A stretch of DNA of 21,961 nt. Origin: Treponema sp. (lineage in GTDB: Bacteria; Spirochaetota; Spirochaetia; Treponematales; Treponemataceae). Numbering within the stretch: position 1 is the stretch's first letter; each line of letters begins with the position of its first letter. Under the pieces are notes generated by a model. It was given only the letters and a program-made list of their open reading frames with translations. It was not told the origin of the DNA and searched no databases. Where the stretch lies: positions 1 through 21,961 of the forward strand of contig JAEDGQ010000026.1 in NCBI GenBank assembly GCA_016297415.1. Reading direction: 5' to 3'. Of this stretch, positions 14,576-21,959 are shown in pieces. A program made the position numbers and the translations under genes.

Positions 14576-15892
14576 ATGGCAAACATTATTGAACCTCGCG
14601 TCCTTAAAGGCTTCCGCGATATTTTACCTGCCGGCGAAATTCAACGAGCAGGACTTATGGAAAAAATCACAAAAGTGTACCGTTCTTACGGCTTTGTTCC
14701 TATCGATACACCTGTTCTTGAATACTCAGAAATCCTTCTGCGCAAATCAAACGGTGAAACTGAAAAACAGGTATTCCGCTTTGAAGACAACGGAAAGCGT
14801 GATGTTGCAATGCGCTTTGACCTTACAGTTCCTTTTGCCCGTTTTACAGCAGAACACGAATCAGAACTTTACTTTCCTTTTAAGCGCTATCACCTTGCAA
14901 AAGTATGGCGTGGAGAAAAACCACAGGCTGGTCGTTACAGAGAATTCGTTCAGTGCGATATCGATACTGTAGGTTCAGATTCGGCTGCAGCTGACTTTGA
15001 AATTTTGAGCATTATGCGTGCTGCCCTTGCTGAAATCGGTGTAAGTGATGTAACAATTCATGTAAATCATCGTGGTATCTTTAACCGTTTTCTTGCAAAA
15101 ATCGGTGCCGCAGACAAATCTGAAGACATTCTCCGCTCAGTAGACAAACTTGCTAAAGTTGGTGAAGAAGAAGTTAAAAAAGAACTTGTAGAATACACAG
15201 GTTCTGACGAAAAGGCTTCTGAAATCTTAAAATACATTTCTGGAGCAGGAGATTTTGACTCTACTCTTGATATGCTGGAAAAAATGGCCGGCGGACCAGA
15301 CTCTGATACACAGCGTATGCGTGACATCCGAGGAATGATGAAAGCTGCAGGAATCGAAGCAACTTATGTTCTCGATCCAAGCATTACCCGTGGCCTTGAT
15401 TACTACACAGGTGTTGTTTACGAAACTTTCCTGAACCAGCTTCCATCTATCGGTTCAGTTTGTTCCGGTGGCCGTTACGACAATCTGGCTGGACTTTATA
15501 CAAAAACAAAACTTCCTGGTGTTGGTGCTTCAATCGGCCTGGACCGCCTTATTGCAGGGCTTGAACAGCTGGGAAAAACAAGCAGAAAAGGAAGTTACCT
15601 TGATGCAGAAATCTACTGTATGGATGGAAATCTTTCTGTTCATTATCAGGGCGTTGCTGCTGCCCTTCGCACAAAGGGAATTAATGTTGAAGTTTTCCCG
15701 GAACCAAAAAAGATGGGGCAGCAGTATGCTGTAACTGAGGCAAAATCTGTTCCATGGGGTCTTTTAATCGGCTCAAATGAAGCAGAAAAGAATCTTGTAA
15801 CCTTAAAAAACCTTGCAACTCGTGAACAGTTTAATATGATTACTGTTGAAGAAGCAGCAGAAAAGATTCTGGCTTCTAAAAACCAGATGTAA
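14576..15892 (+). CDS. hisS: Histidine--tRNA ligase
   Basis: HisRS is a dimeric class II synthetase that charges tRNA-His. The 438-aa protein has the class II motifs: motif 1 around residues 37-58, motif 2 KVWRGEKPQAGRYREFVQCD (109-128), and motif 3 GVGASIGLDRLIAGLE (315-330). The two histidine-specific blocks are present: DPSITRGLDYYTG (267-279, with the Arg272 that assists catalysis) and CSGGRYDNL (296-304). The anticodon-binding domain is C-terminal, from about 342. Upstream of the ATG there is no ribosome binding site, only an AT-rich tract with TATAAA (14542-14547) and TATTAT (14559-14564). Two terminators follow the gene. Confidence 0.97.
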   Translation: MANIIEPRVLKGFRDILPAGEIQRAGLMEKITKVYRSYGFVPIDTPVLEYSEILLRKSNGETEKQVFRFEDNGKRDVAMRFDLTVPFARFTAEHESELYFPFKRYHLAKVWRGEKPQAGRYREFVQCDIDTVGSDSAAADFEILSIMRAALAEIGVSDVTIHVNHRGIFNRFLAKIGAADKSEDILRSVDKLAKVGEEEVKKELVEYTGSDEKASEILKYISGAGDFDSTLDMLEKMAGGPDSDTQRMRDIRGMMKAAGIEATYVLDPSITRGLDYYTGVVYETFLNQLPSIGSVCSGGRYDNLAGLYTKTKLPGVGASIGLDRLIAGLEQLGKTSRKGSYLDAEIYCMDGNLSVHYQGVAAALRTKGINVEVFPEPKKMGQQYAVTEAKSVPWGLLIGSNEAEKNLVTLKNLATREQFNMITVEEAAEKILASKNQM

Positions 15893-15924
15893 ATATAATT
15901 CCGTCAGACACAGATATTTTTAAT

Positions 15925-15973
15925 AAAATCCTTTCCTGCCTGTTCAGAAAACTTGTAGGGAAGGATTTTTTTT
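15925..15973 (+). terminator. Rho-independent terminator of hisS
   Basis: AAAATCCTTTCC (15925-15936) pairs with GGGAAGGATTTT (15958-15969), 12 bp with one G-U pair, followed by T-rich bases to 15973. The loop is 21 nt. It lies 32 nt after the hisS stop codon. Confidence 0.75.
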
Positions 15974-15993
15974 ATTTCTGATTTATAGACAAA

Positions 15994-16036
15994 AAAAAGC
16001 CGCTTTCAGATTAATTTACACTGAAAGCGGCTTTTT
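15994..16036. terminator. Bidirectional terminator between hisS and cstA
   Basis: A 16-bp perfect stem (15994-16009 with 16021-16036; core GCCGCTTTCAG) with an 11-nt loop is flanked by A-run and T-run, so it works on paper in both directions. It lies 23 nt past the cstA stop codon and should end the convergent cstA transcript, with a second stop for hisS readthrough. Confidence 0.9.
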
Positions 16037-16059
16037 AATTTAACTGAAGTTCAGTTTAA

Positions 16060-18042
16060 TTATTTTGCTTTAGCCTGTTTTACGAAAGTCTTAACACCTT
16101 CGATTACGAGGATAATAGCAAGAATTGCCATTGAAGAAGCGAAGATGAGCTGGAACCAGTTGCCCCAGAACATTGCGCCTTCAACACCTTTAATCATTGG
16201 TGTAAGTTTTGCAATTACAGTAATAATGAGCTGTGTAAGTGTTGCAGCAAGCATGAAAATCATTGGAATGAAGAACATCTTGTTGTTCTTTCCAACTTCA
16301 CCCAGCCATGCAGCTACAGCAAGGAGAGCAATACCGGCAAGGAGCTGGTTAGCTGAACCAAAGAGAGCCCAGATTGCAGAAAGTTTAAGACCGCCAAGGA
16401 TACAACCAATGATTACCATTGAAGCTGTACCGAAAAGCGGGTTAGCAAGAACCTTACGAACAGGATTTTTTGCATCTTTCCATGTAGCTTCATCATCTTT
16501 GAGGAAGAGTTCAGAGAACATAAAGCGGCTTAAACGTGTAGCAGAGTCAAGAGATGTAAGGGCAAATACAGAAACAGCAAGTGTTAAAAGAGCTGTGATT
16601 GTCTTGTAAACATGTGTATCTGAGTTACCGAACATAATGGCAATACCGTTACCAAATGCAGCAGCTGGAGAGCCTTTGAATGTCCAGATACCTGCTTCGC
16701 TTACTGACATGAATGATTTTGAAACCATACCGAGAGCGATGAGGGAGATAATACCAAGACCTGATTCAATAAGCATTGAACCATAACCAATAGCTTTTGC
16801 ATTTTTTTCGTTATCAAGCTGTTTTGAAGATGTACCAGAAGCGATAAGTGAGTGGAAACCAGAACAAGCACCACAAGCAACTGTAATGAACAGAGCCGGG
16901 AACAAGTTACCGATTGACTGATGCCATCCAGTAAATGCAGGGAGGCTGAATTCAATACCACGAGCTTTTCCGCAGAATGTTACAACTACGATACCAACAA
17001 GAGCGATAGCCATCATTGCATAAAGAAGGAATGATGAAAGGTAGTCCCGTGGCTGGAGCATAATCCATACAGGAATAAGAGAAGCGATTGCAATATAAAG
17101 ACCGATTACAACAATCCAGGTGTTTCTGTCAAATACAAGACCCTTGTTAAGACCGAACCAAACGATTGCAACAATTCCGATAATACCGGCAATTGTAGCT
17201 GGAAGAGTTTTTACATTGAATCTGTTTGTAGCAATACCGTAAACAACAGCAAGAAGAATGAAGAGGATTGAAACCATAGCAGTTGTCTGGTTGCTTGTAG
17301 CACCGTGCATTGGTGTTACAAATTTGTTTCCGAGACTTGCATCTGTTTTTTCAACGCCTTCGATTTCTGCAGGAATCTTAGCAAGTACACCATTTACATA
17401 AGAAGCTGTATCACCTGAAACTTTTACTGTGATTACACCGTCAGCTTCTGAAACAGTTTTTACACCAGTTTTCTTTGCAATGAAATCAACTGGAGCAGCT
17501 TTTTCTTCATCAGCAAGAGTTGAAACATACTGTTCAACAGCAGAAGCAGAAACTGTAGCAGAACCTGTATAAGGTGTATAGAAAGTTGAAGCTACAACGT
17601 TTACGAATGAAGCAATTACAAGAATGAGTACGAGAAGAGCAAAGATGATGAAAAGCTTTTTAGAAGTTTTTCCCAGAGACTGTTTGATGATTTCACCAAC
17701 TGATTTACCTTCGTTACGGATTGAAGCGAAGAGAGAACCAAAATCCTGAAGACCACCAAAGAAAATACCACCGATTACACACCAGAGAAATACTGGTACC
17801 CATCCGAATACAGCAGCCATAATCGGGCCGTTGATTGGACCTGCACCTGCAATAGATGAGAAGTGGTGTCCCATAAGAACTGCTGGTTTTGCAGCTACAT
17901 AGTCTACACCGTCTGGAGTTTCTTCAGCAGGTGTCTTTTTAGAAGGGTCTACACCCCACTGTTTTGCAAGCCATGAACCGTAGAAAACGTATCCAATGAA
18001 AAGCAAAGCGATTGCAGCAAGAATAATTAATAATGCTGTCAT
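16060..18042 (-). CDS. cstA: CstA family carbon starvation transporter
   Basis: CstA proteins are multi-helix inner-membrane transporters induced on carbon starvation, linked to peptide or pyruvate uptake. The 660-aa protein has the family hallmarks: GHHFSSIAGAGPINGP (58-73), GGLQDF (96-101), LQPRDYLSSFL (329-339), the CGACSGFHSLIASGTSSKQL block (390-408), and LDSATRLSRF plus FGSANQLLAG (498-507, 561-570). Between helices, residues about 153-250 form a hydrophilic insert of roughly 90 residues rich in Thr, Val and Lys that is absent from the E. coli protein at this point. AAGGAG stands 8 nt before the ATG. It follows the 18072-18563 gene by 29 nt in the same operon and ends before a strong bidirectional terminator. 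The substrate cannot be read from sequence. Confidence 0.93.
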   Translation of the reverse strand: MTALLIILAAIALLFIGYVFYGSWLAKQWGVDPSKKTPAEETPDGVDYVAAKPAVLMGHHFSSIAGAGPINGPIMAAVFGWVPVFLWCVIGGIFFGGLQDFGSLFASIRNEGKSVGEIIKQSLGKTSKKLFIIFALLVLILVIASFVNVVASTFYTPYTGSATVSASAVEQYVSTLADEEKAAPVDFIAKKTGVKTVSEADGVITVKVSGDTASYVNGVLAKIPAEIEGVEKTDASLGNKFVTPMHGATSNQTTAMVSILFILLAVVYGIATNRFNVKTLPATIAGIIGIVAIVWFGLNKGLVFDRNTWIVVIGLYIAIASLIPVWIMLQPRDYLSSFLLYAMMAIALVGIVVVTFCGKARGIEFSLPAFTGWHQSIGNLFPALFITVACGACSGFHSLIASGTSSKQLDNEKNAKAIGYGSMLIESGLGIISLIALGMVSKSFMSVSEAGIWTFKGSPAAAFGNGIAIMFGNSDTHVYKTITALLTLAVSVFALTSLDSATRLSRFMFSELFLKDDEATWKDAKNPVRKVLANPLFGTASMVIIGCILGGLKLSAIWALFGSANQLLAGIALLAVAAWLGEVGKNNKMFFIPMIFMLAATLTQLIITVIAKLTPMIKGVEGAMFWGNWFQLIFASSMAILAIILVIEGVKTFVKQAKAK

Positions 18043-18071
18043 TTTCTTTTCTCCTTAAAAAAAGAAATAAT

Positions 18072-18563
18072 TTAATTTATTGTTTTGAAGAGCTTTTTCA
18101 AATCTTTACCAAGTCTGTTGCTTGTTAATGTTTTGGAAGAGGTCTCCATTGCAACCAGTCTGAAATCACTCCAGCCCCGGAAAGAGAACATGAAGGATTT
18201 TCTGTATTTGATTTTTTTTGCCATTTTCATGGTCTGTTCATCTGCTTTTTCTGCAATAATGAAAAGAGTAATGTCGGAATTGCGATGCCCCGGAACAGGA
18301 TTTACATTCTCAAGACCTGTATTCCAGGCTTTTTCTGACAGTTCCTTCAGAACCTGACAGTTAAGTTCTGGAACAATTGCAAAATAAACATATTCGTTAG
18401 AAAAAATATCAGAAAGATGTGCTGCCTTAACAAGAAAATACTGTTCAGTATGTGAATGGAACTGAGCTTCTGCAACAAAAGGTTCAGCAGGTGTTTCCTT
18501 ATTTATATTGTAATAGCGTTCAAATGATTTTAATAAATGTTCCAGTATTTCTTCAGGATTCAT
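18072..18563 (-). CDS. Uncharacterised soluble protein upstream of cstA
   Basis: I do not recognise this 163-aa protein with certainty. It has no signal peptide or membrane segment and looks cytoplasmic. The most distinctive part is KYRKSFMFSFRGWSDFRLVA (119-138). With FHSHTEQYFLVKAAHL (35-50) and NEYVYFAIV (56-64), this recalls a family of small hypothetical proteins in Firmicutes and spirochaetes (possibly the DUF8052 type; low certainty). It lies 29 nt before cstA on the same strand and is almost certainly co-transcribed, so a regulatory or accessory role for the transporter is worth considering. The ATG has no ribosome binding site; a perfect TATAAT ends 10 nt upstream. Confidence 0.7.
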   Translation of the reverse strand: MNPEEILEHLLKSFERYYNINKETPAEPFVAEAQFHSHTEQYFLVKAAHLSDIFSNEYVYFAIVPELNCQVLKELSEKAWNTGLENVNPVPGHRNSDITLFIIAEKADEQTMKMAKKIKYRKSFMFSFRGWSDFRLVAMETSSKTLTSNRLGKDLKKLFKTIN

Positions 18564-18573
18564 AGTAAAAAAT

Positions 18574-18602
18574 ATTATATCAAAATGCTTAAATAATGTT
18601 TA
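18574..18602 (-). promoter_or_regulatory. Putative promoter of the cstA operon
   Basis: On the minus strand TAAACA (18597-18602) and a perfect TATAAT (18574-18579) are 17 nt apart. The predicted start falls about 3 nt before the ATG at 18563, which lacks a ribosome binding site, so the transcript is probably leaderless. No CRP-like palindrome is obvious upstream. Confidence 0.55.
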
Positions 18603-18627
18603 TATTTTTAAGCCTGGTTAAAGAAAG

Positions 18628-18671
18628 AAAAAAGCTTTTATGAGGATTTTTTTACACATAAAAGTTTTTTT
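18628..18671. terminator. Long-stem terminator after the lipoprotein operon
   Basis: Bases 18628-18642 and 18657-18671 pair over 15 bp (core CTTTTATG/CATAAAAG, one G-U pair) with a 14-nt loop, and the flanks are A- and T-runs on both sides. It should stop the operon that ends at 18682. The stem is AT-rich, so its strength is uncertain. Confidence 0.7.
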
Positions 18672-18681
18672 AGTTCAAAAA

Positions 18682-19044
18682 CTACATATTAAGGCTTTTT
18701 TTTGCGTTTTCAGCTTTAAGTCTGTTTGAATAAATATGAACCGAACTATCCGGCATCCATCCTTCATCAATCAGGTACCACTTTTCGATTATTCCGTCAG
18801 TTTTTACAGTCTGATTTCCCTTAACCATTCTTATTTCTCCACGGCGCAGATGATTTGTTACATCTTCATCGTAACCTGCATTTTCATGACAGGAAGCATA
18901 AGGTGATTCAACCAAAAGCCATTCAACTCCCGGCTGCAGTGCTTTAGGATCTGTAGTTTCAAACTCCAGCACATCACTTTTTTTAGTACATCCCCAGATA
19001 AGAAAACACAGCGAAAAAAGTATAAAAAGAAATTTAGTTTTCAT
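18682..19044 (-). CDS. Small lipoprotein, possible SH3-like fold
   Basis: The 120-aa product starts with a lipoprotein signal peptide: basic MKTK, a hydrophobic stretch, and lipobox IWGC with Cys19 as the acylation site. The mature part has GVEWLLVESPYASC, LRRGEIRMV and WYLIDEGWMPDSSVHIYSN. Short beta-like strands ending in a W...GWM pattern recall bacterial SH3-like domains, but I cannot assign the family. The ATG immediately follows the Nudix stop codon (TAAATG), so translation is likely coupled. It is the last gene of the five-gene operon before the terminator. A periplasmic or outer-membrane location is expected. Confidence 0.75.
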   Translation of the reverse strand: MKTKFLFILFSLCFLIWGCTKKSDVLEFETTDPKALQPGVEWLLVESPYASCHENAGYDEDVTNHLRRGEIRMVKGNQTVKTDGIIEKWYLIDEGWMPDSSVHIYSNRLKAENAKKSLNM

Positions 19045-19455
19045 TTAGAGAATCTCCGCCAGATATTTACAAACCTGAGGGTAAATCAAAAGGTCGCTGT
19101 CTACAAAGTTTAATTGTGGAATTTCAGCCATTTCAGCCCAGCGGTATTCACTATGTTCAGTAAGCACAAACTTTTCAGTCATTCCATTATGAGGAAGATT
19201 TATATGATATGCATGGAGGGCAAATTCATCTCCGTTATGCTTAAAAGTTGCTTCCCCTATTTTTTTATTTACTGTTACCGTAACACCAAATTCTTCCTGA
19301 AACTCCCTTATAATTGACTGCTCATCTGTTTCCCCTTCTTCTACTTTGCCCCCCGGGAATTCCCATCTGTTACCCATCTGACCAGTTGGATTACGATGTG
19401 CAATAAAAACTTTATTTCCTTCAAAGGCAATACACGCAATAGATGTTTTTTTCAT
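19045..19455 (-). CDS. MutT-like Nudix hydrolase
   Basis: Nudix enzymes hydrolyse nucleoside diphosphates linked to another group; MutT members clean oxidised dGTP from the nucleotide pool. The 136-aa protein has a perfect Nudix box, from Gly36 and Glu42 through REFQEEFGV (50-58), preceded by NRWEFPGGKVEEGE typical of MutT. The C-terminal half (SEYRWAEMAEIPQLNFVDSD) also resembles the 8-oxo-dGTP diphosphatase group, in which an Asn or Asp near the end helps read the base. CAGGAG lies 7 nt before the ATG. It sits among envelope genes, which gives no clue to its substrate, so the MutT assignment is likely rather than certain. Confidence 0.88.
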   Translation of the reverse strand: MKKTSIACIAFEGNKVFIAHRNPTGQMGNRWEFPGGKVEEGETDEQSIIREFQEEFGVTVTVNKKIGEATFKHNGDEFALHAYHINLPHNGMTEKFVLTEHSEYRWAEMAEIPQLNFVDSDLLIYPQVCKYLAEIL

Positions 19456-19485
19456 TTCAAACTCCTGAACACCGGAATAAATATC

Positions 19486-20019
19486 CTAAAGAATTAATGC
19501 TCTTGGAAAAACGAAATGTAATACCCCTGCAATAATACAGAAGATTCCAAGATATTTTCTGCCGCTTACAAATACTGATTCAAGTATTGAAGGCATATTA
19601 AAATCAAGTGAAGTTTTATGTGAGTAATATTCAAGAAGAAGTGCAAAACTTCCGGCAATTCCAGAAATAGCTGGAAGTATATCTCCTGCTACCGGCACAT
19701 CATTCTGAATTGGGGAAAGCAGTTTCATTACGCCTGTAAGACCTGCCAGTGTTGCTATAATAAGGCGGAAAGAACTGTCATCAAGAAATGCACCGCCCTT
19801 AAAAAAATCAGAGCCATTTTTCTCAGATTTCTCTTTTGCCACTGAGTTTTCTTCAACCCCAAGAGCATTATCATCTATAACATCAGAGCCGCTAATTTCA
19901 TCAAAATCAGGAGCAGAGGATGCTTTGACTTTGTCAGTTTCCATAAAGTTTGTTGCATATACAAGAATAATCCCTACAAGCAGATTAAGCATAATTGAAA
20001 GAAAATAAAACTGCAGCAT
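19486..20019 (-). CDS. Uncharacterised four-helix membrane protein
   Basis: I do not recognise this 177-aa protein. It has a hydrophobic N-terminal segment (about 4-24), an acidic, low-complexity linker (about 27-80, rich in Asp, Glu, Ser and Lys), and then three hydrophobic segments (about 85-103, 110-131 and 155-173). GAG and GRKYLG-like loops lie between them. GAGGAG 6 nt upstream of the ATG is a good ribosome binding site. It lies 15 nt after the gene at 20035 in the lipoprotein operon. The layout suggests an inner-membrane protein with a cytoplasmic or periplasmic acidic loop; no function can be proposed. Confidence 0.72.
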   Translation of the reverse strand: MLQFYFLSIMLNLLVGIILVYATNFMETDKVKASSAPDFDEISGSDVIDDNALGVEENSVAKEKSEKNGSDFFKGGAFLDDSSFRLIIATLAGLTGVMKLLSPIQNDVPVAGDILPAISGIAGSFALLLEYYSHKTSLDFNMPSILESVFVSGRKYLGIFCIIAGVLHFVFPRALIL

Positions 20020-20034
20020 TTAATTCTCCTCTTT

Positions 20035-20592
20035 CTAGTGTTTTGATACACCCGTAGTAAGCTTTACGCTTTTATCTTCGGATGAAACAAAAGCATTTAC
20101 ACAAAGTATATCATAATCGTGATATGTAGTCCTTATATACTCTTCCTTACCGTTAAAAACTACCATATCTGAATATTTTTCAACTACATTTTTATCAATA
20201 TCAAGAAATTCAATTGAACAGGTCAAAGGCAATGGTGCTTTTTTGTAATTTCTGTCTTCTTCAAACTTAAGGCTTACATAAACAGTTTCATCGAAGGACA
20301 TTGCCGAAACAGACACTCCTATTCCGTTCAGAGAATTCTTTTCAGGCTTATTAAAAAGTCCTGTAAAAATTACTACTGCCAGACAAATTATAAGAGCGAA
20401 GAAAATCATTCTGTTAGATTTTGTTGAAACAAGAGCCTTAAAAAGCCCCGGCTTATAAGCTGTAAGTTTTCCAGAATGATAATCCTGAACTATTTTTGGT
20501 GCCTTTTTAAGCCGTTCTTCCCTGTTATAGTGAAAAACAAGGTTTTCTTCAGGATTGTCGTTATGTCCTTCATCTATATTTCTAAAATCCAT
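20035..20592 (-). CDS. Uncharacterised single-pass membrane protein
   Basis: The 185-aa protein has a charged N-terminal part (1-60, many Asn, Glu and Lys), one membrane helix (about 62-80, FFALIICLAVVIFTGLF), and a C-terminal domain of about 100 residues that looks beta-rich (VSVSAMSFDETVYVSLKFE, PLTCSIEFLDIDKN). The positive-inside rule puts the N-terminus in the cytoplasm and the C-terminal domain in the periplasm. AAGG lies about 9 nt before the ATG. It follows the propeller-like lipoprotein by 12 nt and precedes the four-helix protein, so a membrane complex of these three products is plausible. I do not recognise a family. Confidence 0.72.
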   Translation of the reverse strand: MDFRNIDEGHNDNPEENLVFHYNREERLKKAPKIVQDYHSGKLTAYKPGLFKALVSTKSNRMIFFALIICLAVVIFTGLFNKPEKNSLNGIGVSVSAMSFDETVYVSLKFEEDRNYKKAPLPLTCSIEFLDIDKNVVEKYSDMVVFNGKEEYIRTTYHDYDILCVNAFVSSEDKSVKLTTGVSKH

Positions 20593-20604
20593 TGTTAAGA
20601 TACC

Positions 20605-21828
20605 TTAATTCATTAAACCGCCAACAAGAGAATCTGTCCGCCACCAGGCAACATCAGCATGATCTTTCTTAACAAAAAGACCGCTTACGATTCCATTTCC
20701 ACTTACCACAAGGGAATAATAAAGAATCTGGCTGTGATCAACTGGAAGCACACGTTTTATGATTTTCTGACCGTTTGGCTGAACCATCTGAACAAGATAT
20801 CCTTTGTCGATAGGAACAACAAAGAAAAGCCATCCGCTGTCTGTTACACCTGTAAAGTCAAAAGGAATTTTATAAACTTCCTTACTGAGTTTTTCAGCAA
20901 CTGACTCTTCATGAGGAGGAATATCAAGTCCTTCTCCATAACGTCCTGTTTCAACATCAAGTGGATAGAGAATAGTTTTCTTAAAATCAATTCCAGACTG
21001 TACTTTTGTTGCAGGATCCAGATAACTCTGGAAATAATCAACCTGAACAAAAAGACGGTGATTTACATTGTCAGGAATAACTTTGTGAATAGAAACATAA
21101 GAGTTTCCTTCTTCATCTGCATCTTTGAATTTTGGAACTGTTGAATCAGTAAATGGGATTTTGTAAAGAAGGAATCCTGCTTCATTAAACCAGAAAACTA
21201 CCGGTCCTTCATTTGTTTTAGAAACTACTACAAGTTCATCCTTTGTAGTTACATAGATTTCAGTAATGTGCGGGAAAGGAGTTCCTCCAGGTCCCTGCTG
21301 GCCAAGATAGTCAATAAAAGTTCCGTCTGAGTTAAACCAGAGAACTACATTATTCAGGAGAAGTCTGTTATCTGTATCAATTTCCTGTCTTTCCTGAGGA
21401 AGGCAATCTACTGCAAAAATATTTTTCCGGGAATCTACAGCTACAGGACCAAGTTTATTAAAAGGATATTCAACAGCTTTTTTTGTAGAATTAACAGAAT
21501 CGTCATTAGCAAAAGACGGCTTTTTTGTAACTTCAGGATTGTAGTAAAGGCTCAAAAGATCACCATAGGAATTTAATTCCATAATCTTTTTGGATTCTCC
21601 GTTTGCAATGTAAAAGAATCCGTCAAGCATTGTAATGTAAGTATTAACAGCACCTGGAGAGCTAAGATTGAAAAGGTTTAATTCATCTTCAAAACTTCCG
21701 TAATTGATTGAAAAAAGGTTGTTTTCTTTAACAGAAGCCACACCATTTGAACGGTTACATGCCACAAATGCAAATACCGATGAAATAGTGATTAAAGAAA
21801 AGAAGATTTTTTTTATGTTATTTTTCAT
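20605..21828 (-). CDS. LIC_12708-like beta-propeller lipoprotein
   Basis: The 407-aa protein begins with a lipoprotein signal peptide: KNNIKK, a hydrophobic stretch, and lipobox FVAC with Cys24. The mature part has repeated short blocks of the NHL/beta-propeller kind: FYIANGESKKIMELNSYGD (72-90), GPVAVDSRKNIFAVD (127-141), VVLWFNSDGTFIDYLGQQGP (161-180), GGTPFPHITEIYVTTKDELVVV (181-202) and VVFWFNEAGFLLY. From memory these match the Leptospira/Treponema LIC_12708 family, which has no known function. No ribosome binding site precedes the ATG, and a candidate promoter ends 8 nt upstream. It heads the five-gene operon down to 18682. A surface or periplasmic role is inferred from the signal. Confidence 0.78.
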   Translation of the reverse strand: MKNNIKKIFFSLITISSVFAFVACNRSNGVASVKENNLFSINYGSFEDELNLFNLSSPGAVNTYITMLDGFFYIANGESKKIMELNSYGDLLSLYYNPEVTKKPSFANDDSVNSTKKAVEYPFNKLGPVAVDSRKNIFAVDCLPQERQEIDTDNRLLLNNVVLWFNSDGTFIDYLGQQGPGGTPFPHITEIYVTTKDELVVVSKTNEGPVVFWFNEAGFLLYKIPFTDSTVPKFKDADEEGNSYVSIHKVIPDNVNHRLFVQVDYFQSYLDPATKVQSGIDFKKTILYPLDVETGRYGEGLDIPPHEESVAEKLSKEVYKIPFDFTGVTDSGWLFFVVPIDKGYLVQMVQPNGQKIIKRVLPVDHSQILYYSLVVSGNGIVSGLFVKKDHADVAWWRTDSLVGGLMN

Positions 21829-21836
21829 ATTTTTTA

Positions 21837-21865
21837 AGAATAAAGAATCAGCCGTAAATCGTCAA
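21837..21865 (-). promoter_or_regulatory. Putative promoter of the lipoprotein operon
   Basis: On the minus strand TTGACG (21860-21865) and TATTCT (21837-21842) are exactly 17 nt apart. The predicted start is within a few bases of the ATG at 21828, so the message would be leaderless. Tandem 11-bp repeats lie 1 nt upstream of the -35 box. Confidence 0.6.
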
Positions 21866-21866
21866 C

Positions 21867-21888
21867 TTTTGCACCTGTTTTGCACCTG
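21867..21888 (-). promoter_or_regulatory. Two tandem 11-bp repeats abutting the -35 box
   Basis: The 11-mer CAGGTGCAAAA (minus-strand reading) occurs twice back to back with no mismatch, one helical turn apart, ending 1 nt before TTGACG. A third, inverted copy of its core (GGTGCAAA on the plus strand) lies at 21946-21953 inside the terminal repeat. This is the layout of an activator or repressor site. The binding protein is unknown. Confidence 0.5.
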
Positions 21889-21906
21889 TATAGATAACTT
21901 TATTTC

Positions 21907-21959
21907 CAGGGCAAACGCATTATAACTGATTTTGTATTGAAAAATGGTGCAAAGGAGTG
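21907..21959 (-). repeat. Terminal dispersed repeat, right copy, promoter-like
   Basis: This is the reverse-complement counterpart of bases 1-52 (49 of 53 columns identical) and also carries TATAAT, here at 21919-21924, pointing at the lipoprotein operon. The match stops sharply at 21907 on the inner side, beyond which the two ends do not resemble each other. It may act as a distal promoter or regulatory region; the closer promoter at 21837-21865 has better -35 and -10 boxes. Confidence 0.8.

Noticed and set aside
18564..18681. A possible small RNA gene between the cstA operon and the lipoprotein operon
   Set aside because: The stretch is explained by a promoter for the cstA operon and a terminator for the lipoprotein operon.
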